Below, one piece after another: positions 5,854-13,279 of a DNA stretch of 21,100 nucleotides. The notes under the pieces were generated by a model, which worked only from the letters and a program-made list of their open reading frames with translations, did not search any database and was not told the DNA's origin. The DNA comes from Scatomorpha pullicola (GTDB lineage Bacteria; Bacillota; Clostridia; Oscillospirales; Oscillospiraceae): the NCBI GenBank assembly GCA_018716545.1, contig DVJU01000099.1:1-21100 (forward strand), given 5' to 3'. The translations under genes and the position numbers were made by a program. The stretch's first letter is position 1. Every line of letters starts with the position of its first letter.

Positions 5854-6533
5854 TAGTCGACGATGAGCGATCTATTGTCGATATACTCAAGTACAACATA
5901 GAAAAAGACGGTACAAAGGCCATCTGCGCCTACGACGGCAAGGAGGGGCTGCGTCTGGCTCGCACGGAAGACCCGGACGTCATACTGCTCGACGTAATGC
6001 TGCCGGAGATGGACGGCTTCGAGGTCTGCCGCACATTGCGCGCAGAGGGCAACAACGTGCCGATTATCATGATAACCGCGCGCGAGGAGGAGACCGACAA
6101 GGTCTTCGGCCTCGATTTGGGCGCGGACGACTATATAACCAAGCCCTTTTCCATGCGCGAGCTGCTGGCTCGCGTGCGCACCAATATGCGCCGCGCCGCG
6201 AGCATGCTCCCCGCGCAGCCAGGCTCCGACGCCGACGTGATACGCGCGAAGGATCTGGTCATAGACCGCGCGCGCCGCTCCGTGAGCCGGAACGGGCACG
6301 AGATAGAGCTTACCCAGCGCGAGTACGAGCTCATAAAGTACCTGGCCGAGAACCCCGGCAAGGTCATGAGCCGTGAGGAGCTGATGAGCGCGGTGTGGCA
6401 GTACGACTATTTCGGCGACCTGCGCGCCGTGGACGTGGCCGTGAGAAGGCTGCGCGAGAAGGTAGAGGACAATCCGTCCGAGCCGCAGTACGTCATAACA
6501 AAGCGCGGCGCGGGCTACTACTTCGCCGACTGA
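5835..6533 (+). CDS. walR: OmpR-family response regulator WalR (YycF)
   Basis: DNA-binding response regulator of the essential cell-wall two-component system of Firmicutes. It has 232 residues. The receiver domain (about 4-118) has acidic pocket D9-D10, phosphoacceptor D53 (DVILLDVMLPEMDGF), T81 (ITARE) and K103 (YITKPF). The winged-helix output domain (about 130-232) carries ELTQREYELIKYLAENPGKVMSREELM and ends VITKRGAGYYF. GGAGG lies 7 nt before ATG, inside the end of the NUDIX gene. WalK follows after 10 nt. Identity as WalR rather than another OmpR/PhoB-type regulator rests on the neighbouring walK-yycH-yycI-walJ-rlmH. 11 of its 15 Ile codons are ATA, odd in a GC-rich gene. Confidence 0.93.
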   Translation: MERKVLIVDDERSIVDILKYNIEKDGTKAICAYDGKEGLRLARTEDPDVILLDVMLPEMDGFEVCRTLRAEGNNVPIIMITAREEETDKVFGLDLGADDYITKPFSMRELLARVRTNMRRAASMLPAQPGSDADVIRAKDLVIDRARRSVSRNGHEIELTQREYELIKYLAENPGKVMSREELMSAVWQYDYFGDLRAVDVAVRRLREKVEDNPSEPQYVITKRGAGYYFAD

Positions 6534-6543
6534 GGGGGCGGGC

Positions 6544-7983
6544 ATGAACCGGAGCCTTTATACAAAGCTGGTGCTCATAATCCTGTTCCTCATCATTGCG
6601 CTGATGCTTGTCGTCGGCGTGTTCCTGACGAGGGGCGTGCGCAGCTTTTACCTCAACGAATTCTACAATGTCATGGCCGAGGCCTTCGCCAACCAGGAGC
6701 TGGCGGAGGACTTGCGCGCCGCCGCGGCGGAGGACGACCCCGAGTACATGAGCGAGATACTCGGCGCAAACGCCGGACAGCTCGGCATTGACCGCGGCAC
6801 GAGGAACTACCACATCCTCTCCGGCTCCACCGGCGAGTGGCTCGCCGGCAGCGTGACGCCGGAAAACAGCGTCGTGGAGATGACGCCGAACATCATCACC
6901 GCGCTCTCGGGCGAAAACGGCGACGCCAGCGACGCGAACGCGGACTACATGGACATCGCCCTGCCCATAGACAGCGGCGAGGGGTACATCATTTACATCA
7001 TCGACAACCGCGAGACTATGCGCGACCTCAACGCGCAGCTCCTGCAGATCATAGTCGAGGCGTTGGCGGTGGGTCTTGTCATATCCATTTTCCTCAGTCT
7101 CCTGCTGGCAAAGACCATGATAGCCCCCATACAGGAGCTCACCCACGCCGCGGAGAAGGTCGCCTCCGGCGACTTCACGGACAAGGTGGAAAATGCGTCG
7201 AAAGACGAGATAGGCGTGCTCACGCGCACGTTCAACGACATGGCCGAGCAGCTTGAGGACACGCTCGACGACCTCAAGCGCAGCGAGCAGATGCGCCGCG
7301 AGTTCGTGGCCAACGTCTCGCACGAGCTGCGCACGCCCATCACCGGCGTCAAGAGCTACGCCGAGACGCTCGCGGCCGACCCGGACATGCCGGCGGACAC
7401 GCGCGAGCGCTTCCTCGGCGTCATACTCAACGAGTCCGACCGCATGACCAAGATAGTGCAGGACCTGCTCACGCTCTCGCGCTTTGACGCGGGCAGCTAT
7501 GAGTTCTCGTTTGACTACTTCAGCTTCGAGACCTCGGTGCGCGACGTCTACAACGCCGTGCGCATGGAGGCGCAGGCGCACCACCACGAATTCACGGCGG
7601 AGATAGAGCCGGGCATCCCGCGCATACGCGGCGACAAGGCGCGCGTGGAGCAGGTGCTGATGAACATGGTGTCGAACGCGATCAAGTACACAAAGGACGG
7701 CGGCAGGATAGCGATAAAGGCCGGCGTGCGCGGCGGCGAGGTCTGGTGCAGCGTCAAGGACAACGGCATCGGCATCCCGAAGGAGGACACGCAGAAGGTC
7801 TTTGACCGCTTCTACCGCGTGGACAAGGCTCGCTCGCGCGAAAGCGGCGGCACCGGTCTCGGGCTCTCCATAGCCCAGGAGATCGTCGTGCGCCACGGCG
7901 GGCGCATAGACCTGAAAAGCCGGGTGGGTCACGGCACGACAATAACGGTATGGCTGCCGGTGGAGGGGCCGCAGGATGCGTAG
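6544..7983 (+). CDS. walK: Sensor histidine kinase WalK (YycG), short form
   Basis: Membrane sensor kinase partner of WalR. It has 479 residues. Order: TM1 (7-28), extracytoplasmic sensor (about 30-160), TM2 (168-189), HAMP (190-242), HisKA with phospho-acceptor His260 in FVANVSHELRTPITGVKSYAETL context, and HATPase_c with N box NMVSNAIKY, D-N-G-I-G (from about 405) and GGTGLGLSIA. The coiled HAMP end runs straight into HisKA, so the cytoplasmic PAS domain of Bacillus/Staphylococcus WalK (about 610 residues) is absent. GGGGGCGG lies just before ATG. The last 8 nt overlap yycH. It could also be called a PhoR-like kinase by similarity; the operon context favours WalK. Confidence 0.9.
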   Translation: MNRSLYTKLVLIILFLIIALMLVVGVFLTRGVRSFYLNEFYNVMAEAFANQELAEDLRAAAAEDDPEYMSEILGANAGQLGIDRGTRNYHILSGSTGEWLAGSVTPENSVVEMTPNIITALSGENGDASDANADYMDIALPIDSGEGYIIYIIDNRETMRDLNAQLLQIIVEALAVGLVISIFLSLLLAKTMIAPIQELTHAAEKVASGDFTDKVENASKDEIGVLTRTFNDMAEQLEDTLDDLKRSEQMRREFVANVSHELRTPITGVKSYAETLAADPDMPADTRERFLGVILNESDRMTKIVQDLLTLSRFDAGSYEFSFDYFSFETSVRDVYNAVRMEAQAHHHEFTAEIEPGIPRIRGDKARVEQVLMNMVSNAIKYTKDGGRIAIKAGVRGGEVWCSVKDNGIGIPKEDTQKVFDRFYRVDKARSRESGGTGLGLSIAQEIVVRHGGRIDLKSRVGHGTTITVWLPVEGPQDA

Positions 7984-9274
7984 GCCGAAGTGGCTGCACC
8001 TGCCGGCGGTGAAGGACAAACGCAGGCTTATAAGCCGGCTGCAGTCCCTGGCGATAGCTCTCCTGCTCGTCAGCGCCGCGGTGCTCTCCCTCAGCCGCGC
8101 CGGATTCGCCCTGGGCGGGGAGATAAACAGATACGGCGGCATAGAGCGCGGCGACAGCCAGCACAGGGACTACTCCGCGGCCGCCGAGCCGATGAGCGTC
8201 GTGGTAACGCCGGAAAACGGCGTGCACGCCTCCGCGATGTACGAGTCGCGAGAACTGGAAGAATACTACAATCGCTACAGCGCCCCGCTCGCCGAGGCTC
8301 TCGGCTCGGCCGGGGAGCCGGAAGCCGTCACGGTGGAGGAGTGGGAGAGCGCGCTTCGCGGCCCGGGCGTTTACTTCGACTACTATACTGACTTTCAGCT
8401 CTCCTCGCTGGCCATATGGCTCGGCTCGGCGATGGACAGCGGCGCCGCGGTGCACACCGCGCGCAGGCTCTGCCTGTCGCTTTCCGACGGCGCGGTGGTG
8501 CTGTACTACCTCCATGCCCGCAGCGGCGAGGTGTACCGCTGCTCAACGCAGCTGAGCGTGACCGAGCTGTCCGGAAGGGTGGAGGAGAGCACTCCCGACG
8601 GCACGCGCTTTGTCTTCGAGCTGGACAACAGGTTTGAGGACGTGGATCCATATGCCGTGCTGACCTCCGGCGAGATAGACGTGCACACCGTATCGGGCGC
8701 CAACAGCCTGGATCAGTCGCGCTCTGACGAGCTGATGAACGTCTTCGGCATAAACTCGAATCTGGCTCAGGGCTATCCTGAGGCGGACGGCACCGACGTC
8801 TACCTTGAGGGTCTGATAACACTGAGACTCGGTTCAAACGGCGTGCTGAGGTTCAGCAACCGTTCGGATATACCCGATACCGCCTCCGACCTCTCGCCCA
8901 GCGACGCGGTCGAGCTCACGCGCAGGATACTGTCGGACACCGTCGGCCTGGAGAGCGGGGTGGCTCAGCTGCGCCTGTCCTACATATACCTCGATCCGGA
9001 CACACATGAGTACACTCTGCGCTATGACTATGCCATCGACGGGCTGACCGTCAGCCTGGCGGGGCGCGAGTGCGCCGCGGAATTCAAGCTGGTGGGAGCG
9101 ACGCTGACAAGCGCGGACATCATTTTCCGCTCGTACTCCTATACCGGCGGCACCGAGCGGCCGCTGCCCGCGGTCCTGGCGGCTGCGCTCGTCCAGGCAG
9201 AGGGCGGCGGAGAGCCGAGGCTTGCATATATCGACACGCTGGGCGGCGTATCGGCTGATTGGATCAGAGTGTAG
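7976..9274 (+). CDS. yycH: WalRK-associated membrane-anchored protein YycH
   Basis: Probable modulator of WalK activity, anchored in the membrane with the bulk outside the cell. It has 432 residues. A basic N-terminal tail is followed by one transmembrane helix at about 22-40 (LQSLAIALLLVSAAVLSLS), then a long extracytoplasmic part without recognised catalytic motifs. Identification rests on position right after walK, the single-TM layout, the length close to YycH, and YycI following. In Bacillus and Staphylococcus YycH and YycI contact the WalK transmembrane helices. Sequence similarity to well-studied YycH is low by eye. Start ATG overlaps the walK stop by 8 nt with GGAGGGG upstream. It is 4 nt from yycI, so one transcript is near certain. 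Confidence 0.75.
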   Translation: MRRPKWLHLPAVKDKRRLISRLQSLAIALLLVSAAVLSLSRAGFALGGEINRYGGIERGDSQHRDYSAAAEPMSVVVTPENGVHASAMYESRELEEYYNRYSAPLAEALGSAGEPEAVTVEEWESALRGPGVYFDYYTDFQLSSLAIWLGSAMDSGAAVHTARRLCLSLSDGAVVLYYLHARSGEVYRCSTQLSVTELSGRVEESTPDGTRFVFELDNRFEDVDPYAVLTSGEIDVHTVSGANSLDQSRSDELMNVFGINSNLAQGYPEADGTDVYLEGLITLRLGSNGVLRFSNRSDIPDTASDLSPSDAVELTRRILSDTVGLESGVAQLRLSYIYLDPDTHEYTLRYDYAIDGLTVSLAGRECAAEFKLVGATLTSADIIFRSYSYTGGTERPLPAVLAAALVQAEGGGEPRLAYIDTLGGVSADWIRV

Positions 9275-9278
9275 GAAT

Positions 9279-10112
9279 ATGGACTCAATCAAGGTAAAAA
9301 ACTTCATAATAGTCGTTCTGCTCATCGTGAACGCCATACTTCTGAGCGTGTTCATATCCGACACCGTGCGCGAGAGATCGCGAACGGACAGCGCGATTGA
9401 CGGCGCCGTGGCGCTGCTGGCGGAAAACGGGATAACGGTTGCGCCGGACGTCGACTTCTCCGAGCGGCAGCTGGAGACGCTCCAGGTAGCGCGCGACACC
9501 GGGCTGGAACAGCAGAGCGTCTCAAACATCCTGGGAGATACGACCGTCTCCGACCCGGGCGGAAATATCCTGCTCTATTTCGGCGCCAACGGCGAGGCCA
9601 GGTTCAGCGGCACCGGCAGCGTGGAGATGAACCTGCGCTCGGGCGAATTCAGATCAGGCGACCCCCTGGAGACCGCGCGGACGTTCGCCTCGGACCTCGG
9701 TTGTGAGACCATGAGCGAGCCGGTGAGCAGCAGCGTCGACGCGGACACGCTCGAGGGCTCGCTGGATCTGTGCTGCTCCATAGACGGAGTGCGCGTCGTG
9801 AACTGTGTGCTGAGCTTCACCTTCGCTTCCGGCGGCGACCTCATGGGCGTGTACGGAACCAGGGTGCTAGACACGGTCACCAGCAGCCAGCAGGAGTCGA
9901 CGATAGACGTCCCGACCGTGCTGATGCGCTTTCTGAACATCGTTCTGGACGGCGGGCACGTGTGCTCCAGCCTGGACGAGCTGGAGCTGTGCTACAACAT
10001 GCGCGCCAACGCCGCGGGCGAGGGAGAGCTTATCCCCGTGTGGCGCATAGCCACGGATACGGGCGAGTTCTACATCAACGCCAATACGGGGCTGGAGGAG
10101 ACAATCACCTGA
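9279..10112 (+). CDS. yycI: WalRK-associated membrane-anchored protein YycI
   Basis: Second membrane-anchored companion of WalK. It has 277 residues, close to the usual YycI size. The N-terminus MDSIKVKNFIIVVLLIVNAI with a TM helix at about 8-26 is very like the MDW-x-KIK-x-IFI pattern of YycI proteins. The C-terminus (LIPVWRIATDTGEFYINA) matches the closing PVW-x-I ... YINA-x-TG pattern of that family. The rest is predicted extracytoplasmic. The start ATG at 9279 has only a weak ribosome binding site (TAGGA) and lies 4 nt after the yycH stop, so translation is probably coupled. No terminator follows; a new promoter for murA starts about 27 nt downstream. Confidence 0.8.
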   Translation: MDSIKVKNFIIVVLLIVNAILLSVFISDTVRERSRTDSAIDGAVALLAENGITVAPDVDFSERQLETLQVARDTGLEQQSVSNILGDTTVSDPGGNILLYFGANGEARFSGTGSVEMNLRSGEFRSGDPLETARTFASDLGCETMSEPVSSSVDADTLEGSLDLCCSIDGVRVVNCVLSFTFASGGDLMGVYGTRVLDTVTSSQQESTIDVPTVLMRFLNIVLDGGHVCSSLDELELCYNMRANAAGEGELIPVWRIATDTGEFYINANTGLEETIT

Positions 10113-10138
10113 GCGGGAAAAGTTATGGAAACCATTAC

Positions 10139-10167
10139 TTGAATAGTTGGCAACAATGTGTTAAAAT
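10139..10167 (+). promoter_or_regulatory. Sigma-A-type promoter of murA
   Basis: TTGAAT (10139-10144, 4 of 6), a 17-nt spacer and TAAAAT (10162-10167, 5 of 6). Transcription would begin near 10174 and give a leader of about 200 nt before murA. A weak WalR-like pair TGGCAA-N5-TGTTAA (10148-10164) overlaps the -10. Confidence 0.7.
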
Positions 10168-10374
10168 AACGTGATAGCAAAGCCGCGTTAGGGGCAAAAT
10201 AACGCTGTAAAATGTGTGAAAACCATACGTCGTCCGATTCCGAGTCGATACCCCGGCTTCGGACATAAAGCGCAAAGCGCCGAGAAGCCTTTGCGCAATA
10301 AAGAGAACCCGAATTCAAGCCTCCGGAACGAGTCCGGAGCTGAGAATCTTTCGCGGGATTGGAAGGTGCTTTCT
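10168..10374 (+). other. Structured 5' leader of murA
   Basis: About 200 nt without a supported gene. Perfect inverted repeats: GCGTTA/TAACGC (10185-10190, 10200-10205), GTCCGA/TCGGAC (10232-10237, 10259-10264), GCGCAAAG/CTTTGCGC (10270-10277, 10289-10296) and CTCCGGA/TCCGGAG (10321-10327, 10333-10339). No U-run follows any of them, so this does not look like a simple terminator-attenuator. An open frame runs in from an ATG at 10216 in phase with murA, but it crosses these palindromes and resembles no MurA N-terminus. Confidence 0.6.
10206..10222 (+). promoter_or_regulatory. Candidate WalR box upstream of murA
   Basis: TGTAAA-ATGTG-TGAAAA matches 11 of 12 specified positions of TGTWAH-N5-TGTWAH. 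It lies about 35-50 nt downstream of the predicted murA transcription start. A site inside the leader would more likely repress or serve another promoter. Seen by eye only. Confidence 0.4.
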
Positions 10375-11679
10375 TTGGAGAAATACGTAATTCACGGCGG
10401 CAAGCCGCTGTATGGCGAGGTGGAGGTCTCCGGCGCGAAAAACGCAGCCGTGGCCATCATCCCCGCCGCACTGATGGTGGACGGCGTGTGCCGGCTTGAA
10501 AACATCCCGCAGATAAGCGATGCGGACATGCTCCTTACCATCCTGGAACATCTGGGAGCCAAGGTGCGCATGATAAACCGCTCGACGGTGGAGATCGACT
10601 GCACAAGCGTGCGCTATACCGACGCGCCGTACGACCTCATGCGCAAGATACGCGCCAGCTATTACCTGATCGGCGCTATGCTCGGCCGCTTCGGCGCGGC
10701 CAAGACCACCATGCCGGGCGGATGCAACTTCGGCGTGCGCCCCATCGACCAGCACATCAAGGGCATGACCGCCCTGGGCGCCGACGTGGAGGTCTCCGGC
10801 GGCTTCGTCTACGCCAAGGCCGCCGACGGCAAGCTGCACGGCACCAAGATATATCTGGACAAGGTCAGCGTCGGCGCGACGATGAACATCATCCTCGCGG
10901 CCAGCATGGCCCGCGGCCGCACGATAATCGAGCCTGCTGCCAAGGAGCCGCACATCGTCGACCTCGCCAACTTCCTCAACTCCATGGGCGCGGACGTGCG
11001 CGGCGCGGGCACCGACAGCGTGAAGATCAACGGCACCGACAGCCTGCACGGCGGCACCTACACGATAATACCCGACCAGATAGAGGCCGGAACCTATATG
11101 GTCGCCTGCGCTGCGGCCGGCGGCGAGGTGCGCATAACCAACGTCATACCCCGCCACCTGGAGAGCATCAGCGCCAAGCTGCGCGAGATGGGCGTCACCG
11201 TCGTCGCGTATGAGGACTCGGTCGTGGTCAAGAGCAGCGGCAACCTCCGCCGCGTGAACATCAAGACCATGCCGTACCCCGGCTTCCCGACGGACATGCA
11301 GCCGCAGTTTGCCGCCGCGCTCTGCCGCGCAAACGGCGAGAGCATCATCACCGAGGGCATATACGACAACCGCTTCAAGTACATGACCGAGCTGCGCAAG
11401 ATGGGCGCGAACGTCTACGTCGACGGCCGCGTGGCCTGCATCGAGGGCGTGGATCGTCTCTGCGGCGCGCCGGTCGCAGCCTGCGATTTGCGTGCGGGCG
11501 CCGCCATGGTCATAGCCGGACTCATAGCCGAGGGCACCACCGAGGTGGAGGACATCCACTATATCGAGCGCGGATACGAGAACTTTGTCGGCAAGCTCAA
11601 CGCCCTGGGCGCGGACATCTCCCTGGTCAACGTGCCCGACGAGGGCGAGAAGCTGCACAAGCCGCAGATAGTCAGCTGA
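10375..11679 (+). CDS. murA: UDP-N-acetylglucosamine 1-carboxyvinyltransferase MurA
   Basis: First committed step of peptidoglycan synthesis: transfers enolpyruvate from PEP to UDP-GlcNAc in the cytoplasm; the target of fosfomycin. It has 434 residues, full length. The N-terminus EKYVIHGGKPLYGEVEVSGAKNAA is typical, with the Lys-Asn (KN) pair of the active site. The catalytic loop M113-P-G-G-C117-N-F-G-V-R-P-I-D has the Cys that fosfomycin alkylates, so sensitivity is expected. The C-terminal half (YPGFPTDMQPQ; ITEGIYDNRF; DLRAGAAMVIAGL) is intact. Start: TTG at 10375 with GGAAGGTG 6 nt upstream; no ATG suits. It has its own promoter and leader. walJ begins on the last base of its stop codon. 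Confidence 0.97.
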   Translation: MEKYVIHGGKPLYGEVEVSGAKNAAVAIIPAALMVDGVCRLENIPQISDADMLLTILEHLGAKVRMINRSTVEIDCTSVRYTDAPYDLMRKIRASYYLIGAMLGRFGAAKTTMPGGCNFGVRPIDQHIKGMTALGADVEVSGGFVYAKAADGKLHGTKIYLDKVSVGATMNIILAASMARGRTIIEPAAKEPHIVDLANFLNSMGADVRGAGTDSVKINGTDSLHGGTYTIIPDQIEAGTYMVACAAAGGEVRITNVIPRHLESISAKLREMGVTVVAYEDSVVVKSSGNLRRVNIKTMPYPGFPTDMQPQFAAALCRANGESIITEGIYDNRFKYMTELRKMGANVYVDGRVACIEGVDRLCGAPVAACDLRAGAAMVIAGLIAEGTTEVEDIHYIERGYENFVGKLNALGADISLVNVPDEGEKLHKPQIVS

Positions 11680-12467
11680 TGCGCATAACCGTATATGCAA
11701 GCGGCTCGACGGGCAACTGCGCCCTGGCGAGCATGGGCGCGGCGCGCATCCTGGTCGACGACGGCGTCTCGCTCAGGCGGCTCAAGGGCTTTATGGCTCA
11801 GGACGGGCTGAGCCCGGGCGACATAGACGCGGTGTTCATAACCCACGAGCACAGCGACCACATCAGCGGACTGGCCATGCTGACCAAGTACCACGGCGTG
11901 CGCATCCTGGCGAACCGACCCGTAGCCTCGCGCCTCTATGGGATGATACCCGAGGCGGGGGAGTACATAGAACCGGTGCAGCCGGGAGCAAGCGTGGAGA
12001 TAAAAGGCGTGACGCTCACGCCCTTCCCGACCTCGCACGACACCCCCGGCTCGTGCGGGCTGAGGCTGGATTCGGACGAGGGCTCGATGGGCTTCTGCAC
12101 CGACCTCGGCGTAGTGACCGACGAGGTTATGAGCGTGCTGCCGGGCGTGAACGCGGCGCTCATCGAGGCCAACCACGACGTGCAGATGCTGCTCGACGGA
12201 GGATACCCGGCGGTGCTCAAGCGGAGGATACTCTCCGAGCACGGACATTTGAGCAATGAGGACTGCGCCAGATTGGCGGTGCTTCTCGCGCAAAGCGGCG
12301 CGGAAACGCTGATTTTGGGACATATCAGCCGAGAAAACAATACGCCCGGTCGCGCGCTGAACGTAGTGGGCGACGCGCTCAGCCGCGCGGGATGCAGCGT
12401 CGAGCTGCTGGCCGCGCCGCAGCTAGGACCGGTGAGCGTGGAGGCGCGAGTCAAGTGCCCGGCGTGA
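11679..12467 (+). CDS. walJ: Metallo-beta-lactamase-fold protein WalJ (YycJ)
   Basis: MBL-fold phosphodiesterase/nuclease-like protein conserved beside walRK; in other Firmicutes linked to cell division and wall coordination, and called a putative 5'-3' exonuclease. It has 262 residues. The metal-binding motif T-H56-E-H58-S-D60-H61 is intact, and later HDTPGSCGLRL, FCTDLG, EANHD and LSEHGHLSNEDCA with GHISRENN supply the remaining conserved His/Asp residues. The N-terminus ITVYASGSTGNCAL is typical of YycJ. The ATG shares a base with the murA stop (TGATG). Its tail overlaps rlmH by 13 nt. Confidence in the family is high; the exact biochemical activity is uncertain. Confidence 0.92.
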   Translation: MRITVYASGSTGNCALASMGAARILVDDGVSLRRLKGFMAQDGLSPGDIDAVFITHEHSDHISGLAMLTKYHGVRILANRPVASRLYGMIPEAGEYIEPVQPGASVEIKGVTLTPFPTSHDTPGSCGLRLDSDEGSMGFCTDLGVVTDEVMSVLPGVNAALIEANHDVQMLLDGGYPAVLKRRILSEHGHLSNEDCARLAVLLAQSGAETLILGHISRENNTPGRALNVVGDALSRAGCSVELLAAPQLGPVSVEARVKCPA

Positions 12468-12937
12468 GCTTTGTTTTCGTCGGCAAGATGAAGGAGCGGC
12501 ACTTCGCCGACGCGTTTGACGAATACGTAAAGCGCCTCGGCGCCTACTGCAAGTGCGAGGTGCGCGAGATTGCCGAGCAGCGTCTCGGCGAGCGGCCGTC
12601 GGAGCGGGAGATCGAGGCCGCGCTCTCAAAAGAGGCGCGCGAGATAGAGAAGGCCATACCCCGGGGCGCGTACGTCTGCGCCTTGTGCGTCGAGGGCGGC
12701 ATGTGCTCCAGCGAGCAGCTGGCGGAAAAACTGGCGGAGCTGGACGCGCGGGGGATAGGCCGGGTGTGCTTCATCGTGGGCGGCTCCTTCGGCCTGGACG
12801 AGGGTCTGAAGGCGCGCGCCGACATGCGGCTTTCCATGTCCAAAATGACCTTCCCTCACCACCTGGCGCGGGTCATGCTCGCCGAGCAGGTGTACAGGGC
12901 ATTTACGATAAACGCCGGAACAAAATACCACAAGTGA
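12455..12937 (+). CDS. rlmH: 23S rRNA (pseudouridine1915-N3)-methyltransferase RlmH
   Basis: SPOUT-class methyltransferase that methylates pseudouridine 1915 in helix 69 of 23S rRNA on 70S ribosomes, using S-adenosylmethionine. It has 160 residues, against 159 in Staphylococcus and Bacillus. Seen: FVFVGKMKERHFADAFDEYVKRL at the start, the cofactor loop CFIVGGSFGLDE, LSMSKMTFPHHLARVMLAEQVYRA, and the strictly typical end NAGTKYHK. Start: GTG at 12455, with GGAGG 10 nt upstream inside walJ, puts the GK pair at the usual place; a second GTG at 12464 would make the N-terminus too short. The 13-nt overlap with walJ points to coupled translation. Confidence 0.96.
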   Translation: MPGVSFVFVGKMKERHFADAFDEYVKRLGAYCKCEVREIAEQRLGERPSEREIEAALSKEAREIEKAIPRGAYVCALCVEGGMCSSEQLAEKLAELDARGIGRVCFIVGGSFGLDEGLKARADMRLSMSKMTFPHHLARVMLAEQVYRAFTINAGTKYHK

Positions 12938-12961
12938 CTGGCGGAGCAAGGAGAGAGGTTT

Positions 12962-13279
12962 ATGTCTGAACCCAAGCTTGAATGGAGCCGCGACCTGCCG
13001 GGAGAAGTGCTGGAGAAGTGGCCTAAGGACGAAAACGGCGACTATGTTCCGGCGGCGTATCTCGCAAACTGTTCGCAGCTGGATATGGGCGACGCCATAT
13101 TGACGGGCGTGCTCGACTCCTGCGGCATCCCCTACGTAAAACGTTATCCGCACTATGGGGGATTTGGAAATCTGATGCTCGGCATGAGCGCGGAGGGCGT
13201 GGATATATTCGTCCCCGAGACCATGCTTGATGAAGCAAAGAACATACTTGAAGGAGAGTCCGAAGATGAGGAGCTATAA
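12962..13279 (+). CDS. Small DUF2007-type protein
   Basis: Short cytoplasmic protein of unknown function, 105 residues, acidic, with no signal peptide or membrane helix. The segment LDMGDAILTGVLDSCGIPYVKRYP ... GVDIFVPETMLDEAKNIL fits the DUF2007 (putative signal-transducing, ferredoxin-like fold) pattern as I remember it. GAGAGAGG lies 3-4 nt before ATG. It begins 24 nt after rlmH and overlaps the phosphohexomutase by 14 nt, so all three are probably cotranscribed and this one is coupled to the mutase. Function is not inferable from context. Confidence 0.8.
   Translation: MSEPKLEWSRDLPGEVLEKWPKDENGDYVPAAYLANCSQLDMGDAILTGVLDSCGIPYVKRYPHYGGFGNLMLGMSAEGVDIFVPETMLDEAKNILEGESEDEEL

Noticed and set aside
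6493..8142. Long 549-codon open frame on the minus strand opposite walK
   Set aside because: Long antisense frames are common opposite GC-rich genes; it lies fully over the well-supported walK and shows no family motifs.
10216..10374. N-terminal extension of MurA from ATG at 10216
   Set aside because: The extension crosses palindromes, lacks a good ribosome binding site and matches no MurA N-terminus; TTG at 10375 gives the standard protein.
10315..11700. 461-codon antisense open frame over murA
   Set aside because: It is the shadow of murA's codon pattern; it has no ribosome binding site or recognisable domain.
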